From Mesotaenium endlicherianum (Eukaryota; Streptophyta; Zygnematophyceae; Zygnematales; Mesotaeniaceae), in assembly GCA_009602735.1 (NCBI GenBank), contig WELA01011855.1, positions 93,620 to 132,483 on the forward strand: 38,864 bases of DNA. Direction: 5' to 3'. Positions 11,700 through 20,546 of the stretch are shown in pieces. Under the pieces are notes generated by a model, which did not search any database, was not told the origin of the DNA, and worked only from the letters and a program-made list of their open reading frames with translations. Position 1 is the first letter of the stretch. Every line of letters starts with the position of its first letter. The translations under genes and the position numbers were made by a program.

Positions 11700-12980
11700 G
11701 GAAGATCAAGCTACTATGCACTGGCTGAAAACGGGACCTCACTTGGAAGGACTATCAGTGAAGGAGAAGGACCAGGTAAACCATCGAGCTAAAAGGTTTT
11801 GCTGGAAATGCAACAACCTCTTCAAAATTGAAGAAACTGGTCAGGAGAAGTTAGTGCCAGAACCCATCAGGAGACGAGCTCTTGTGCAGGAAATGCACGA
11901 GAACACAGGACACTATGGTGTCAAGAAGACATATAGTCTTTTGGAGCTCTCTTACTGGTGGAGGGGCATGAAGTAACAGTGTGAAGATGGGATCAAGGCC
12001 TGCCAAAGCTGTGATCGCGTCAAGGCTGGTTTTACGCAGCAACATCCACACTTGCAACCTTTGCCAATCATGGGCCTAGGTTACCGTTGGAGCTGCGATC
12101 TTGCAGGAGAGCTACCGCTGTCCAAGCGAGGTAACAAGTATATCATGGTCATGATTGAGCATTTCTCTAAGTGGATAGAGGTTGTCCCTCTGACTGCTGA
12201 GGAGAGTCTAGGGACCGCGGAAGCGTTCCTCAATGGTGTGATTGTGCGTCATGGAGCTCCAGCACAAGTGCTCACAGACCAAGGGTCTGAGTTCCAAGGG
12301 TCTTTTCAGAAACTCTTGAACAGATGCTTCATCGATCATCGCACTACGTCTAGAGATCATCCGCAAGCAGATGGTCTGGCAGAAAGGATGGTGCATAACC
12401 ATTAAGTCTGCTTTGCGCAAGTTTTGCCTTGAGCATGACAAGCGTGACTGGGATCTAGCCCTGCCATGGCTGGTTATGGGTTACAGATTTAGCAAGCAGG
12501 CTGCCTTGGCAAATTACTCGCCATATCAGATACTGTTTGGCAGAAGTCCAATAGTGCCCAGCAGCATCAAGTAGGAGATTGAACAGGTGAAAAACCTGGA
12601 CAGCCCTGATGAACTATTAAAAGTGATGGTGCGCCGTAAGGCGTTATTTGAGCGCATGATACCGGCTGCACTAGACAATCTGAAAATTGCACAGAAAAGA
12701 GATACGCAACGTTACGCCAGGACGCGAGACGGGAGCTACCGCCTGCAGATGACGCGGATTCAAGAAGGAGATTTTGTCTACCGCAAGCGCCAGACCAAGA
12801 CCACCATCAACACCAGTTCAGGTGTTGTGATCTTGCGCGTGAAACATGCGTTTGACAATGGTGTGTTAGAACTGGAAGGTTCTGATGGTAAAACCATGAA
12901 AGACCACGTGCATAATTGCTCGCTATGCCATTTGCCGAATATTGATCCCACAGTTAGGGTTGTGCCCGAGGAATTGGTGC
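11700..12980 (+). pseudogene. Integrase of the methyltransferase element
   Basis: The HHCC zinc region (MHENTGHYG and CQSCDRV) lies at about 11,895-12,025 and the catalytic triad at CDLAGELPL, VLTDQGSEFQ and DHPQADGLAER (about 12,095-12,390). The frame is broken by TAA at 11,974, a shift near 12,400 and TAG at 12,572. Downstream, MTRIQEGDFVYRKRQTKT and GVLELEGSDGKTMKDHVHNC resemble the SH3-like C-terminal domain of gypsy integrases. There is no chromodomain; a PHD finger follows instead. Confidence 0.88.
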
Positions 12981-12991
12981 CGGCCACGCCT

Positions 12992-13121
12992 TGTGCCAGC
13001 TGCAAAGTGCTGGACGATCAGGAAGCAATGGTAACTTGCGACAAGTGTGGTGCCCCGTTGGCACACTTTGTGCATTGGCGAGGAAGAAATTATGGCAGGA
13101 CGATGGGAATGTCCTGATTGC
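12992..13121 (+). pseudogene. C-terminal PHD finger fused to the integrase
   Basis: Cysteine pairs CASC (12,992-13,003) and CDKC (13,037-13,048), His at 13,064, and, after a one-frame change at about 13,070, Cys at 13,071 and the typical end RWECPDC (13,101-13,121). The spacing is C-x2-C-x11-C-x2-C-x5-H-x2-C-x12-C-x2-C, which fits the C4HC3 PHD signature, with the diagnostic Trp two residues before the seventh ligand. PHD fingers usually read histone H3 tails, so this domain could guide integration to particular chromatin, as chromodomains do in chromoviruses. The frameshift is inferred from the intact ligand pattern across two frames. The second frame ends at TAA at about 13,155. Confidence 0.75.
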
Positions 13122-13192
13122 CTTCCTAAAACCCCTAGCCGCAGGGCTGGAAAATAATAGCTTTCAGCAGGAAAGGCAGGGACGCCTCAGCT

Positions 13193-13204
13193 GAAAGGGA
13201 GGGG
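13193..13204 (+). promoter_or_regulatory. Polypurine tract of the methyltransferase element
   Basis: GAAAGGGAGGGG directly precedes the LTR start TGTAAGAGG, the expected site for plus-strand DNA priming. Confidence 0.8.
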
Positions 13205-13645
13205 TGTAAGAGGAATTAAGGTCAGGCAAGTATTTTTTTAAATTTTCTGCTAAAGTCTTAGGATAAGCAGATGGTGAGAGCCGGGTGACAGAGAACGTCA
13301 CCTTGAGTGTTGGTCAAGGCTACATGGTGCAAGTTCAGGAACCCAGGGATGGGTTAACCCTGGTAAGGCTTGTCACCGACACACGTGCAAAGGACACACT
13401 GAAAACTATAAATAGGCATAACTTCTTTGTTTCTAATCAATTTTCACTTCTGTAAATTTCTACGGATTTGTAATGACAAGGCCTTCCATTCTACATTATT
13501 TGTGAGCAGTTTCTTGCCACTCAAAATGTCAAGTAATTTTCCTAAGCTTTCTTAGCAATATGCCGCTGCACTCTTGAGTATGATTGCAACTAGCTTTGTT
13601 CCTCGTGAGTCACTACGCTTCCACTAGGGCACTCTGCCCCTTTCA
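13205..13645 (+). mobile_element. 3' LTR of the methyltransferase element (441 bp)
   Basis: Begins TGTAAGAGG after the polypurine tract and ends CCCCTTTCA. A TATA box (CTATAAATA) lies at about 13,406-13,415. The right edge is set independently: CTCAA GCCAG from 13,646 matches a gag copy at 36,898-36,907 (CTCGA GCCAG), so bases from 13,646 on are gag and the LTR ends at 13,645. From about 13,395 onward the LTR is similar, in inverse orientation, to 22,690-22,930. CTCAA could be the target duplication; its left partner was not found. Confidence 0.75.
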
Positions 13646-14624
13646 CTCAAGCCAGATGTCCAAGCTTGCCACAATTATAGCAGGGTCCTTTTGGCTTGAA
13701 ATGCTGCTGTTGCTTGCGCTGGTACTCAACAAGTCCCAACTTCATAGGTACTGGACCTTGTCCACTCGTGCTTGGCGCTTGAGATCCAAAGTGTCGATGT
13801 CCTCCAAAGTTGTGGTTGCTCCACTGCCTCTGACTATACTCCACAACATCGACCCTCGTTGCCAATGCCATCATTTCTTCAAGACTGGTTGGGTCCTTGA
13901 GCGCCACTTCCTTGGCCACAATTGGCTTGAGTCCCCTCTTGAACTTGTCCATCATCTCCGACTCGTGCATGGATGGACATTGAAGCACCAGCTCGTTGAA
14001 GCACGAAACATACTCCTGAACGCTTCCTCGTTGACGAAGGCGCACAAATAGATTTCGAGCAGTAGCCTCGGGTGCGACAGGTTGAAATTGCCTCTTCAAG
14101 CCTTCAAAGAGCTGATCAAAAGTAGCAGGAACTCCAGACAGCTGCTCCTCTCGTCCATACCAAGCTCCAGCACTCTCCTTCAGCAAAGTAATTACAAAGG
14201 CGACTTGCCTGTCGGGTGTGAGCGCTAAATACTCCATAAACTTCTTCACTCCGAAAATCCATTGATGAACAGGCGGCGATCCACGCTCTCCAATATACAC
14301 TTCAAGCTTAGGGGCACGCACTCCCGATGCGGGTGGAATAACTGGTTGCACCACTAGTTGAACATGGATTGGTGGTATAGCAGGTGCAGGTGCCAAACTC
14401 GTCAAAGCGGTATTGCCTGCAACAACTCCCACCATTCTCTCCACCTCCGCGCGTATATTTTGTTGAAACTGGGCGTACACTTCTCCTCCAACTGCATTCG
14501 CTATTCGCCGTAGCATTGCTTGCATCTCTTGTTGCTCTCTGGTCATTGTTGGTGCTGCCTGCTGCTCCATGCTCTCGACATGCCTGACATGTTTGCCTCC
14601 TTCGGGTGTCGGCTGCAACTCCAT
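13646..14624 (-). pseudogene. Truncated gag of a second gypsy family
   Basis: Reads 325 residues from the ATG at 14,622-14,624: a Gln-rich N-terminus, a retrotransposon Gag domain (HQWIFGVKKFMEYLALTP and FDQLFEGLKRQFQPVAPEA), and a zinc knuckle [11 protein letters not shown] cut before its last cysteine. The cut coincides with the end of the LTR at 13,645, so the methyltransferase element (or its LTR) joined the gag here. A homologous fragment at about 36,870-37,070 continues to the missing RDC. No pol for this element is seen to the left. Confidence 0.85.
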
Positions 14625-14647
14625 AATATGATATGGAAAGTAGCCCT

Positions 14648-14659
14648 GCTCCGATACCA
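14648..14659 (-). promoter_or_regulatory. Primer binding site for initiator-Met tRNA
   Basis: On the minus strand TGGTATCGGAGC lies 24 bases upstream of the gag ATG, one base from the plant-type tRNA-iMet site TGGTATCAGAGC. The chromovirus at 15,609-22,288 has the same twelve bases. Adjacent bases (ACCCCTTTCCTC) look like the end of the lost 5' LTR. Confidence 0.7.
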
Positions 14660-14671
14660 GAGGAAAGGGGT

Positions 14672-14879
14672 TGTAAGATTATGAAAGTGTAGTTTGTATC
14701 TTTCTAGAATATTATATGCATAGAGTGTGATTTGAGAAGAACTTTGGCCTTTATTTCAAGTCATGTGGACAAGTATTGAGAAAGTTATGAATTTTGGAAG
14801 TTTTTAGTGAGTTTTATCGTCACATATTCAATTTAGTGACAAGGACAGGTCCAGTGACAAAAATTTCGGTTGGAGTAAG
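14672..14879 (+). mobile_element. Partial LTR, first copy of a direct repeat
   Basis: From TGTAAGATTATG to TTGGAGTA, matching 15,282-15,492 with about 5% differences and one indel. Likely the first ~208 bp of the 5' LTR of a plus-strand element whose remaining LTR and most of its interior were deleted. It abuts the relic LTR end of the minus-strand gag element, so it may be an insertion into it. Confidence 0.6.
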
Positions 14880-15281
14880 CCACATGACGCGACGAGGAGT
14901 TGCCACTTGTCCACGTGGGTGAAGAATGAGTATATTGGCAATTTGGCAGACTATTGTGCCTTGGATCCGGCTTTGGAGTATGTGGAGATAATGGAGGAAG
15001 TATGTTACAGCCTTTATGAAGATATTGGCCTATTCCAAGACAAAGGAGTTGAAGAGAAGATGCACTAGTGTTAGGAGACGCCATGTGTGGAGCCAATGGA
15101 TGCGATGGAGCTTTTACTAAGTGGGGCAAGTTTGAAGTAATGATTATCATCCTGGAGCCTGTTCAAGACCTGTAACTTGTATAATATATGTGTATATGTG
15201 TTTTCTAGCATATATGTGAGCTCAATACCTCACTTATGCTTAGTATGCGTCGAGGACGTCGCATCTTGAGCAGGGGGATGG
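14880..15281 (+). mobile_element. Internal 3' tail of the deleted LTR element
   Basis: No open reading frame of note. Ends with GAGGACGTCGCATCTTGAGC and AGGGGGATGG, a purine-rich tract immediately before TGTAAGG, as in the end of gypsy interiors. A related tail (GAGGACGTTAAG and so on) occurs at about 23,473-23,506. Confidence 0.55.
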
Positions 15282-15608
15282 TGTAAGGTTATGAAAGTGT
15301 AGGTTGTATCTTTCTAGAATTTTATATGCATAAAGTGTGATTTGAGAAGAACTTTGGCCTTTATTTCAAGTCATTTGGACTAGTATTGAGAAGGTTATGA
15401 ATTTTGGAAGTTTTTAGTGAGTTTTTATCGTCACAGATTCAATTTAGTGACAAGGACAGGTCCAGCGACGAAAATTTCGGTTGGAGTACAGGAAGTGGGA
15501 CATAGAATCATGGGGATTTTAGAAACTACGTACGATTACGTAGAGTTCCAAACTGATCGTGGAAACTATAGAAACTCCGTGAGGAGTTAGTGCATTGTGT
15601 AGTCGAAT
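15282..15608 (+). mobile_element. 3' LTR of the deleted element, interrupted by the chromovirus
   Basis: Starts TGTAAGGTTATG after a purine tract and matches 14,672-14,879 for its first ~210 bp. The chromovirus interrupts it at 15,609; the LTR should resume at 22,294 and probably runs toward about 22,680. Its end is not defined. Confidence 0.6.
15604..15608. repeat. Target site duplication CGAAT (left)
   Basis: CGAAT flanks the chromovirus on the left; the same five bases lie at 22,289-22,293 on the right. Five bp is the usual size for Ty3/gypsy elements. Confidence 0.92.
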
Positions 15609-16111
15609 TGTAGTGAAACAGATAGATAAAGTACTTAGTAAAACAGAATACTTTATCTATTCAAGACAAGGATCTTTGAACACAAGTGGTAGCTTCTTGA
15701 AAGAGAGATGGCTTCTTGAAAGTTAATATATTTCTGGATTTTGGCAAGTACAAGAGTGATTCTCCAATGTCTTTCTATGTTCTAGCTCTTGTTTATATAC
15801 TTGCTACATAAGTAATTTCTAGGAAGGTGTATGTTGATGTGTTGGCACCCAACACATCCCAAAACTTGCCACCTCTTTCTAGAATAATGTACACATGTCC
15901 TTTTGACCTAAAAATGGCACATTTGACTTTTGCCACATGGAGTTCTTCTAGGTCTTTCCTCTAACTTCGAAAATGCCTTGGAAGGTTCAAAGGACATGAA
16001 CCAAGTTACTAGAGTACCTATTCACACTTGACTCCACACAATACTACTCCAAATATATTTGAAAACATTAAAATATATGCAAACTAATATATAATAACTC
16101 AAATCACTACA
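15609..16111 (-). repeat. 3' LTR of the chromovirus (503 bp)
   Basis: Ends are the perfect inverted heptamer TGTAGTG/CACTACA. Differs from the 5' LTR at four sites: CC for GG near 15,763, T for C near 15,923, and A for G near 16,081. Contains a TATATAAAC promoter box and a 12-bp inverted repeat near its TGTAGTG end. Confidence 0.95.
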
Positions 16112-16130
16112 TCACCCCCCCGATAGAAAA
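16112..16130 (-). promoter_or_regulatory. Polypurine tract of the chromovirus
   Basis: On the minus strand ATCGGGGGGGTGA directly precedes the 3' LTR. Confidence 0.8.
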
Positions 16131-16880
16131 AGCGACGTCTCGGCGCGTCAAGTCAGGTCTTACACATGTGGAGCAAACTAGTCAACAGTTTCAAGTCAGA
16201 TGCCACACATGTGAAGAGGACTAGTCAAAGGCGCCAAGTCAGGTGCTACACATGTAAGGTAGACTAGGCAAGGTCGTAGGTGGTGTGACCTTATTGGCTA
16301 GCCTACTCCTTAATGATAAAGAAAATTGTACAAGTTGGCCCAGAATCTGCCACGAACTCAAAAATTCATAGCGGCCACAGAACTGCTCCAAATCTGAAAA
16401 TTCGAGTGCCAGACGGACCGCGTCGGAGAACTCTACCGGGTCACCAAATTTGAGAGCATTCTCATTTCTGGAGTGTCGTTGAGAGCTGAGAGAGTAGGCA
16501 CTCCTCCAAATCTGTGCAGAAACTTCTGAAAATCATAAGTCCTTCTATACTTCTCCAAATTCTGCAAACTAAGTCTCAAACTGGGCGCTGTAAGATGTTC
16601 TACCAGAGTCTTGAGTTTCAGAGCATTCCAAGTTCAGGGGAGGGCACAATGTCAGAAGGCATATTCTGCCCTAACAATGCCAGCAGCCTGACCCCCTTCT
16701 ACTTAGAGCATCATATCTCTCTCACCAGTGCTCCAAATTGAGCAAACTTGGACTCTAAATGACCGGCTACTCATGGACTACAGCCAGGTAAATTTTCAGA
16801 ATTTATTATGCAGAGACCTATTACCAGTAGCAGTTTTAGTTTTCTGTCCAGAAACTGCGAGAAGAGAAGAGTGTCTAATG
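16131..16880 (-). other. Non-coding 3' region of the chromovirus
   Basis: About 750 bp between the pol stop and the polypurine tract without a convincing ORF. It includes a three-copy 43-bp tandem repeat. Long 3' untranslated regions are known in several plant gypsy lineages. Confidence 0.7.
16149..16277. repeat. Three tandem 43-bp repeats
   Basis: Units start at 16,149, 16,192 and 16,235, each with CAAGTCAG, then ACACATGT, then a variant of ACTAGTCAA. Copies are diverged by several bases. They lie in the element's 3' non-coding part. Confidence 0.85.
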
Positions 16881-19800
16881 TCAATTTTTCCTCTTTCTTG
16901 TTCTTGCAGGCTGCCTCCAAGGGGTCTTCTGCTGCTTCTTGATGGTGGCAGGCTGCCTCCCTGAAGTCTTCGGGCTTCTAGTAGAGAGACTTGGGGCTGG
17001 TCCAAGATGGGGGTTGGCGGCATGGAAGCGCTTCAACTTTCTCTGAACTTTGTCAAGGTAGTGCGCCGCCACCCAACTATTCTCCGAATCTGGATATCCT
17101 TTCCACTTGATCAAGTATTGCTGCTGTCTCCTGAAATTTCTCATAGCCACTATGTCTTCCACTTCGTACTCCAAATGATCATCCACTATTGTTGGGGCTG
17201 GTGGGGTTGTCACACGTCCTGGGAACTTGTTGTCGGGTTGCACATATGGCTTGAAGAGGGAAGCGTGGAATACGGGGTCGATGTGCATAGTCTGGGGAAG
17301 TTCTAGCTTGAAAGCAACGGGGTTGACTTGCTGGATAATCTTGAAGGGTCCCAAATACTTGGGAGAGAACTTGCTGCCGGCAGGCCTGTTGTTCAGGGAA
17401 ATGTTCTTGGATGATAGTAACACGTTGTCACCCACTCTGTACGTAATTTCTCTTCTGGATCTGTTCGCCACTCTTGCTTGAGCATCTTGCGCGTGTTGTA
17501 GAGCTTTCTTCGCTGCTGTAAGGGCTGCTTCTAATGTCTCCATAAAATCTGTGGCTGCAGGTACTTCATCATGGCCAGCCGTGAAGCTCAGTGGCGTGGT
17601 CGGATGGAAGCCATAGTTGAGGAAGAATGGGGACTCTTGGGTAGAGGCCTGCGTAGTGTTGTTGTAGGCAAACTCGAGGGGGGTCAAGTACATGTCCCAG
17701 TCTTGCTCGAGGGTAGACACGTAGGCCTTTAGAGAGGTCTTTAGGGTACGATTCATACGCTCGGTTTGCCCATCTGATTGTGGGTGGTAGGCAGTAGACA
17801 TATCCAGCGATGTACCCAAGTTCTTGAAGAGATTTTTCCAGAAATGGCTTGTGAATCTTGGATCTCTATCTGACACAATTCTTGATGGTAGTCCATGGAG
17901 TCGGAAGATGTTGTCAAAGATGAGTCTTGCAAGTTGTGGTGCTGTAGCCTTAGTCGTCGTGGGAATAAAATGAGCCATCTTGGTAAGTCTGTCCACCGCC
18001 GTGAGTATTGCATTATGGCCTCGAGGTGTCACGGGCAAGTCCACGATAAGGTCCATTGAGATGTCCGTCCATTGTCTTTCGGGGATTGGTAGTGGTTGGA
18101 GGAGTCCTCCCGCCTTTTGCGATGATGGCTTGATTCTTTGGCATGTGTCACAGCTCCTGCAGTACTCCTTGACTTGCTTAGACATGCCTGGCCAACAATA
18201 AGTCCTAGCTAGAACGCCCGTGGTCCTTAGGATTCCAAAGTGTCCTCCAAGAGGGTTGTCGTGTGCTTCTCGTAGAAGCAAGAGCCGGAGGTCTAAGTCA
18301 TTAGGAACACATCTCTGGCCCGTATCTTGCCTCACCCAATAATTGCCTTCTTGCTTCTTGCATGGGTCCAAGGCTGCTTCTCCGTTCTTGTAGTAAGGGT
18401 CTCTTTCATAGGCGGCTGAAAATCGAGCTTCCAGATCTGTCTTCAGGGATACCATCACTGCATTTAATTGCAGTCTTGAGAGGGGGTCAGCCGGGTTTGT
18501 CTTGCCGGGCTGGTACTGAATCGTGATGTTGTATTGTTGCAAGTATCCGCTCCATCTTGCTTGTCTCCTTGAGAGATACGGCTGCGTTTGGAGGTGCTTT
18601 AACGCCTCGTGGTCCGTGGTGACCAGTACTTTGCGTCCTTCAACGTAGCAGCGCCAAACCTTCAAGGCATGTACAATCGCCAATGCCTCTCGCTCCGTGG
18701 TTGTATAATTTTGCTCGGCTGGATTTAGCTTCCTTGACTCGTAGGCGATGGGCTGCAGTCCCTTGCCTTGGTCTTGAAGCAGGATTGCTCCTATTGCATA
18801 GGAAGATGCATCGGTGATGACGTGGAAGGGCCAATCTGGGTTTGGACTTGGGAGTGTGAGCACCGGGGATGTGGTCAATCTTCGCTTTAACTCTTGAAAT
18901 GCCTCTTCCTCTTTCTCGGTCCATGTATATAGCCTGTCCTTCTTGAGTAGATCTGTCAGGGGGGCTGCTATGTGCGAGAAGCCTTGGATGAATTTTCTGT
19001 ACCAATTGGCAAATCCCAAGAATGACTGGAGTTCTTTCTTGGTCGTGGGGGTTGGCCATTCCTCCACCACCGTGGTCTTCTTGGGGTCTATCTTGATGCC
19101 ATCAGCAGTCACGTGGAGACCTAGGAACTCCACTTCTTGTTTGGCAAACTCGCATTTTGACTCCTTCGCAAACAGCTTGTTTTGCTTCAATACTTCAAGG
19201 ACTTCTTTCAAGTGTCTCGCATGCTCTTCAAGGGTCTTGCTGTAGATAAGGATGTCATCGATGAATACCACCACAAATCTGTCCAACATGGGCTGAAATA
19301 TGGTGTTCATCATAGTCATGAAAGTTGCTGGCGCGTTGGTGAGTCCAAATGGCAGGACCATGAACTCAAAATGTCCATATCTTGTCCTGAATGCCGTCTT
19401 CTCTATGTCCGGTTCTGCGATGCGAATCTGGTGGTAGCCGCTCCGTAAGTCAATCTTCGTGAAGTACTTGGCTCCAACCAGCCGGTCCATGAGCTCATCC
19501 ATGCGCGGCAGCGGGTATCGATTCTTGATGGTGATCTTGTTGAGGGCGCGATAGTCCACACACATCCTCAAGGTACCATCTTTCTTCTTGACAAATAGCA
19601 CCGGGGCTCCAAATGGCGACTTGCTAGGTCGAATGAAGCCATGCTCCAGTAGCTCCTTGATTTGCTTCTTGACTTCGTCTAGCTCCGTGTATGACATTTT
19701 GAACGTAGGCCGAGAGATGGGCTTGCTTCCGGGCTCCAACTCTATCTTGTGGTCTACGAATCTTTTGGGGGGTAGGCCCTTGGGCAATTCCGGGGAGAAC

Positions 19801-20546
19801 ACTTCTTTGTAGTCCTCTAAGACTTCTTGTATCTCCTTGGGAACGGGGCTGCCTTCTTGACTCTCGATGTCTTTCTTGATGTCTTTTGGCGTGATCAAGG
19901 CCAAAAGAAGCTCGTGTCCCTTCCTCACAAGTCTCTTGAGTTGGAGGGCGGACAATAGTATCTCGTGTGCCGGCTTCTGGATGTCTTGGGTCTGGATATT
20001 CTGGATTGCGCGCAAAATACAGATTCTTGAAGTGATGTCATTCTTGATCTTGATAGTACCGGTCCTCCAATCAACTTGGGGGTTGTGCTTGGTCAACCAA
20101 GGCGTCCCTAGGATGACGTCGTACTTGCCCAATTGCATGGGGGAGAACACTACTCTATCCTTGAAGGACTTGATAGAGAGTGCCAAGGGGTACGTCTTCT
20201 TGGAAGGGGTAGTATAGGAGAATCCATCGGGCATCATAATCTCCTCGTCGTGGTCAAGAGTTCGCATAGTAATACCGTGCTTGGTGGCAAAATCTGCAGC
20301 AATGAAGTTGCCTTGAGCTCCGCTATCCACCAAGATGTGGACCTTCTCTCCTCCAAGGTAACCTCTCAAACTCATTGGGGCTGGAACGTCGTCTTCAACG
20401 GGGGTCTCCACCTCACTTGGCGTGTTGCCTTCTCGTGAAGTGGGTCTTGGGGTGGTAGGCTCCTGGCCTACCGGCGCTGTCCGTTTTTTGACAACTTTTT
20501 GGGGCATGAAAGTGCACGATGGCCCTTTTCCTTGCAATAAAAGCAT
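16881..20546 (-). CDS. pol: Chromovirus Pol: protease, RT, RNase H, integrase, chromodomain
   Basis: 1,221 residues as an open frame; real translation probably enters by -1 frameshifting from gag at about 20,483-20,489, so the first Met is not the biological start. Protease: [11 protein letters not shown] with Asp at residue 74. [16 protein letters not shown] and [13 protein letters not shown] (F of FIDD near residue 428, nt 19,254-19,265). RNase [15 protein letters not shown] (Asp near 579) and [10 protein letters not shown]. Integrase: an HHCC finger ending [11 protein letters not shown], then [19 protein letters not shown] and [12 protein letters not shown] as the DDE residues. Chromodomain: residues about 1,127-1,176, [10 protein letters not shown] to [15 protein letters not shown], with the aromatic cage positions. 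A basic tail follows. No internal stops. Confidence 0.96.
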   Translation of the reverse strand: MLLLQGKGPSCTFMPQKVVKKRTAPVGQEPTTPRPTSREGNTPSEVETPVEDDVPAPMSLRGYLGGEKVHILVDSGAQGNFIAADFATKHGITMRTLDHDEEIMMPDGFSYTTPSKKTYPLALSIKSFKDRVVFSPMQLGKYDVILGTPWLTKHNPQVDWRTGTIKIKNDITSRICILRAIQNIQTQDIQKPAHEILLSALQLKRLVRKGHELLLALITPKDIKKDIESQEGSPVPKEIQEVLEDYKEVFSPELPKGLPPKRFVDHKIELEPGSKPISRPTFKMSYTELDEVKKQIKELLEHGFIRPSKSPFGAPVLFVKKKDGTLRMCVDYRALNKITIKNRYPLPRMDELMDRLVGAKYFTKIDLRSGYHQIRIAEPDIEKTAFRTRYGHFEFMVLPFGLTNAPATFMTMMNTIFQPMLDRFVVVFIDDILIYSKTLEEHARHLKEVLEVLKQNKLFAKESKCEFAKQEVEFLGLHVTADGIKIDPKKTTVVEEWPTPTTKKELQSFLGFANWYRKFIQGFSHIAAPLTDLLKKDRLYTWTEKEEEAFQELKRRLTTSPVLTLPSPNPDWPFHVITDASSYAIGAILLQDQGKGLQPIAYESRKLNPAEQNYTTTEREALAIVHALKVWRCYVEGRKVLVTTDHEALKHLQTQPYLSRRQARWSGYLQQYNITIQYQPGKTNPADPLSRLQLNAVMVSLKTDLEARFSAAYERDPYYKNGEAALDPCKKQEGNYWVRQDTGQRCVPNDLDLRLLLLREAHDNPLGGHFGILRTTGVLARTYCWPGMSKQVKEYCRSCDTCQRIKPSSQKAGGLLQPLPIPERQWTDISMDLIVDLPVTPRGHNAILTAVDRLTKMAHFIPTTTKATAPQLARLIFDNIFRLHGLPSRIVSDRDPRFTSHFWKNLFKNLGTSLDMSTAYHPQSDGQTERMNRTLKTSLKAYVSTLEQDWDMYLTPLEFAYNNTTQASTQESPFFLNYGFHPTTPLSFTAGHDEVPAATDFMETLEAALTAAKKALQHAQDAQARVANRSRREITYRVGDNVLLSSKNISLNNRPAGSKFSPKYLGPFKIIQQVNPVAFKLELPQTMHIDPVFHASLFKPYVQPDNKFPGRVTTPPAPTIVDDHLEYEVEDIVAMRNFRRQQQYLIKWKGYPDSENSWVAAHYLDKVQRKLKRFHAANPHLGPAPSLSTRSPKTSGRQPATIKKQQKTPWRQPARTRKRKN
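20454..20489 (-). promoter_or_regulatory. Programmed -1 frameshift signal between gag and pol
   Basis: In gag sense the heptamer A AAA AAC (nt 20,483-20,489) is in the right phase (after TCA codon bases) for -1 slippage. Ten bases later a perfect 7-bp stem GGTAGGC/GCCTACC with loop CAGGA occupies 20,454-20,472 and contains the gag stop (20,468-20,470). Pol lies in the -1 frame. Heptamer, spacer and stem-loop are the standard parts of retroviral -1 signals; the spacer is at the long end. Confidence 0.85.

Larger units (their letters stand above)
3300..13645 (+). mobile_element. Decayed Ty3/gypsy-like retrotransposon encoding a cytosine DNA methyltransferase
   Basis: One plus-strand element in the order gag, protease, DNA methyltransferase, linker, reverse transcriptase, RNase H, integrase, PHD finger, polypurine tract, LTR. 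The zinc knuckles, protease and the first half of the methyltransferase lie in one uninterrupted frame (5,620-7,404), so the methyltransferase is part of the element and not a neighbour. Integrase after RT and RNase H places it in the Ty3/gypsy order. The copy is dead: in-frame stops at 3,882, 7,402, 7,411, 8,596, 9,845, 10,094, 11,297, 11,974 and 12,572; frame changes near 4,470, 9,275, 11,716, 12,400 and 13,070; and an 806-bp duplication. The 5' LTR is not found. Confidence 0.9.

Noticed and set aside
3882..12574. A variant genetic code explaining the in-frame stops
   Set aside because: All three stop codons occur, true frameshifts are also present, and the intact chromovirus and glutaredoxin read normally with the standard code.
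16514..17481. Plus-strand ORFs within the chromovirus
   Set aside because: They are antisense to pol or to its 3' untranslated region and show no family features.
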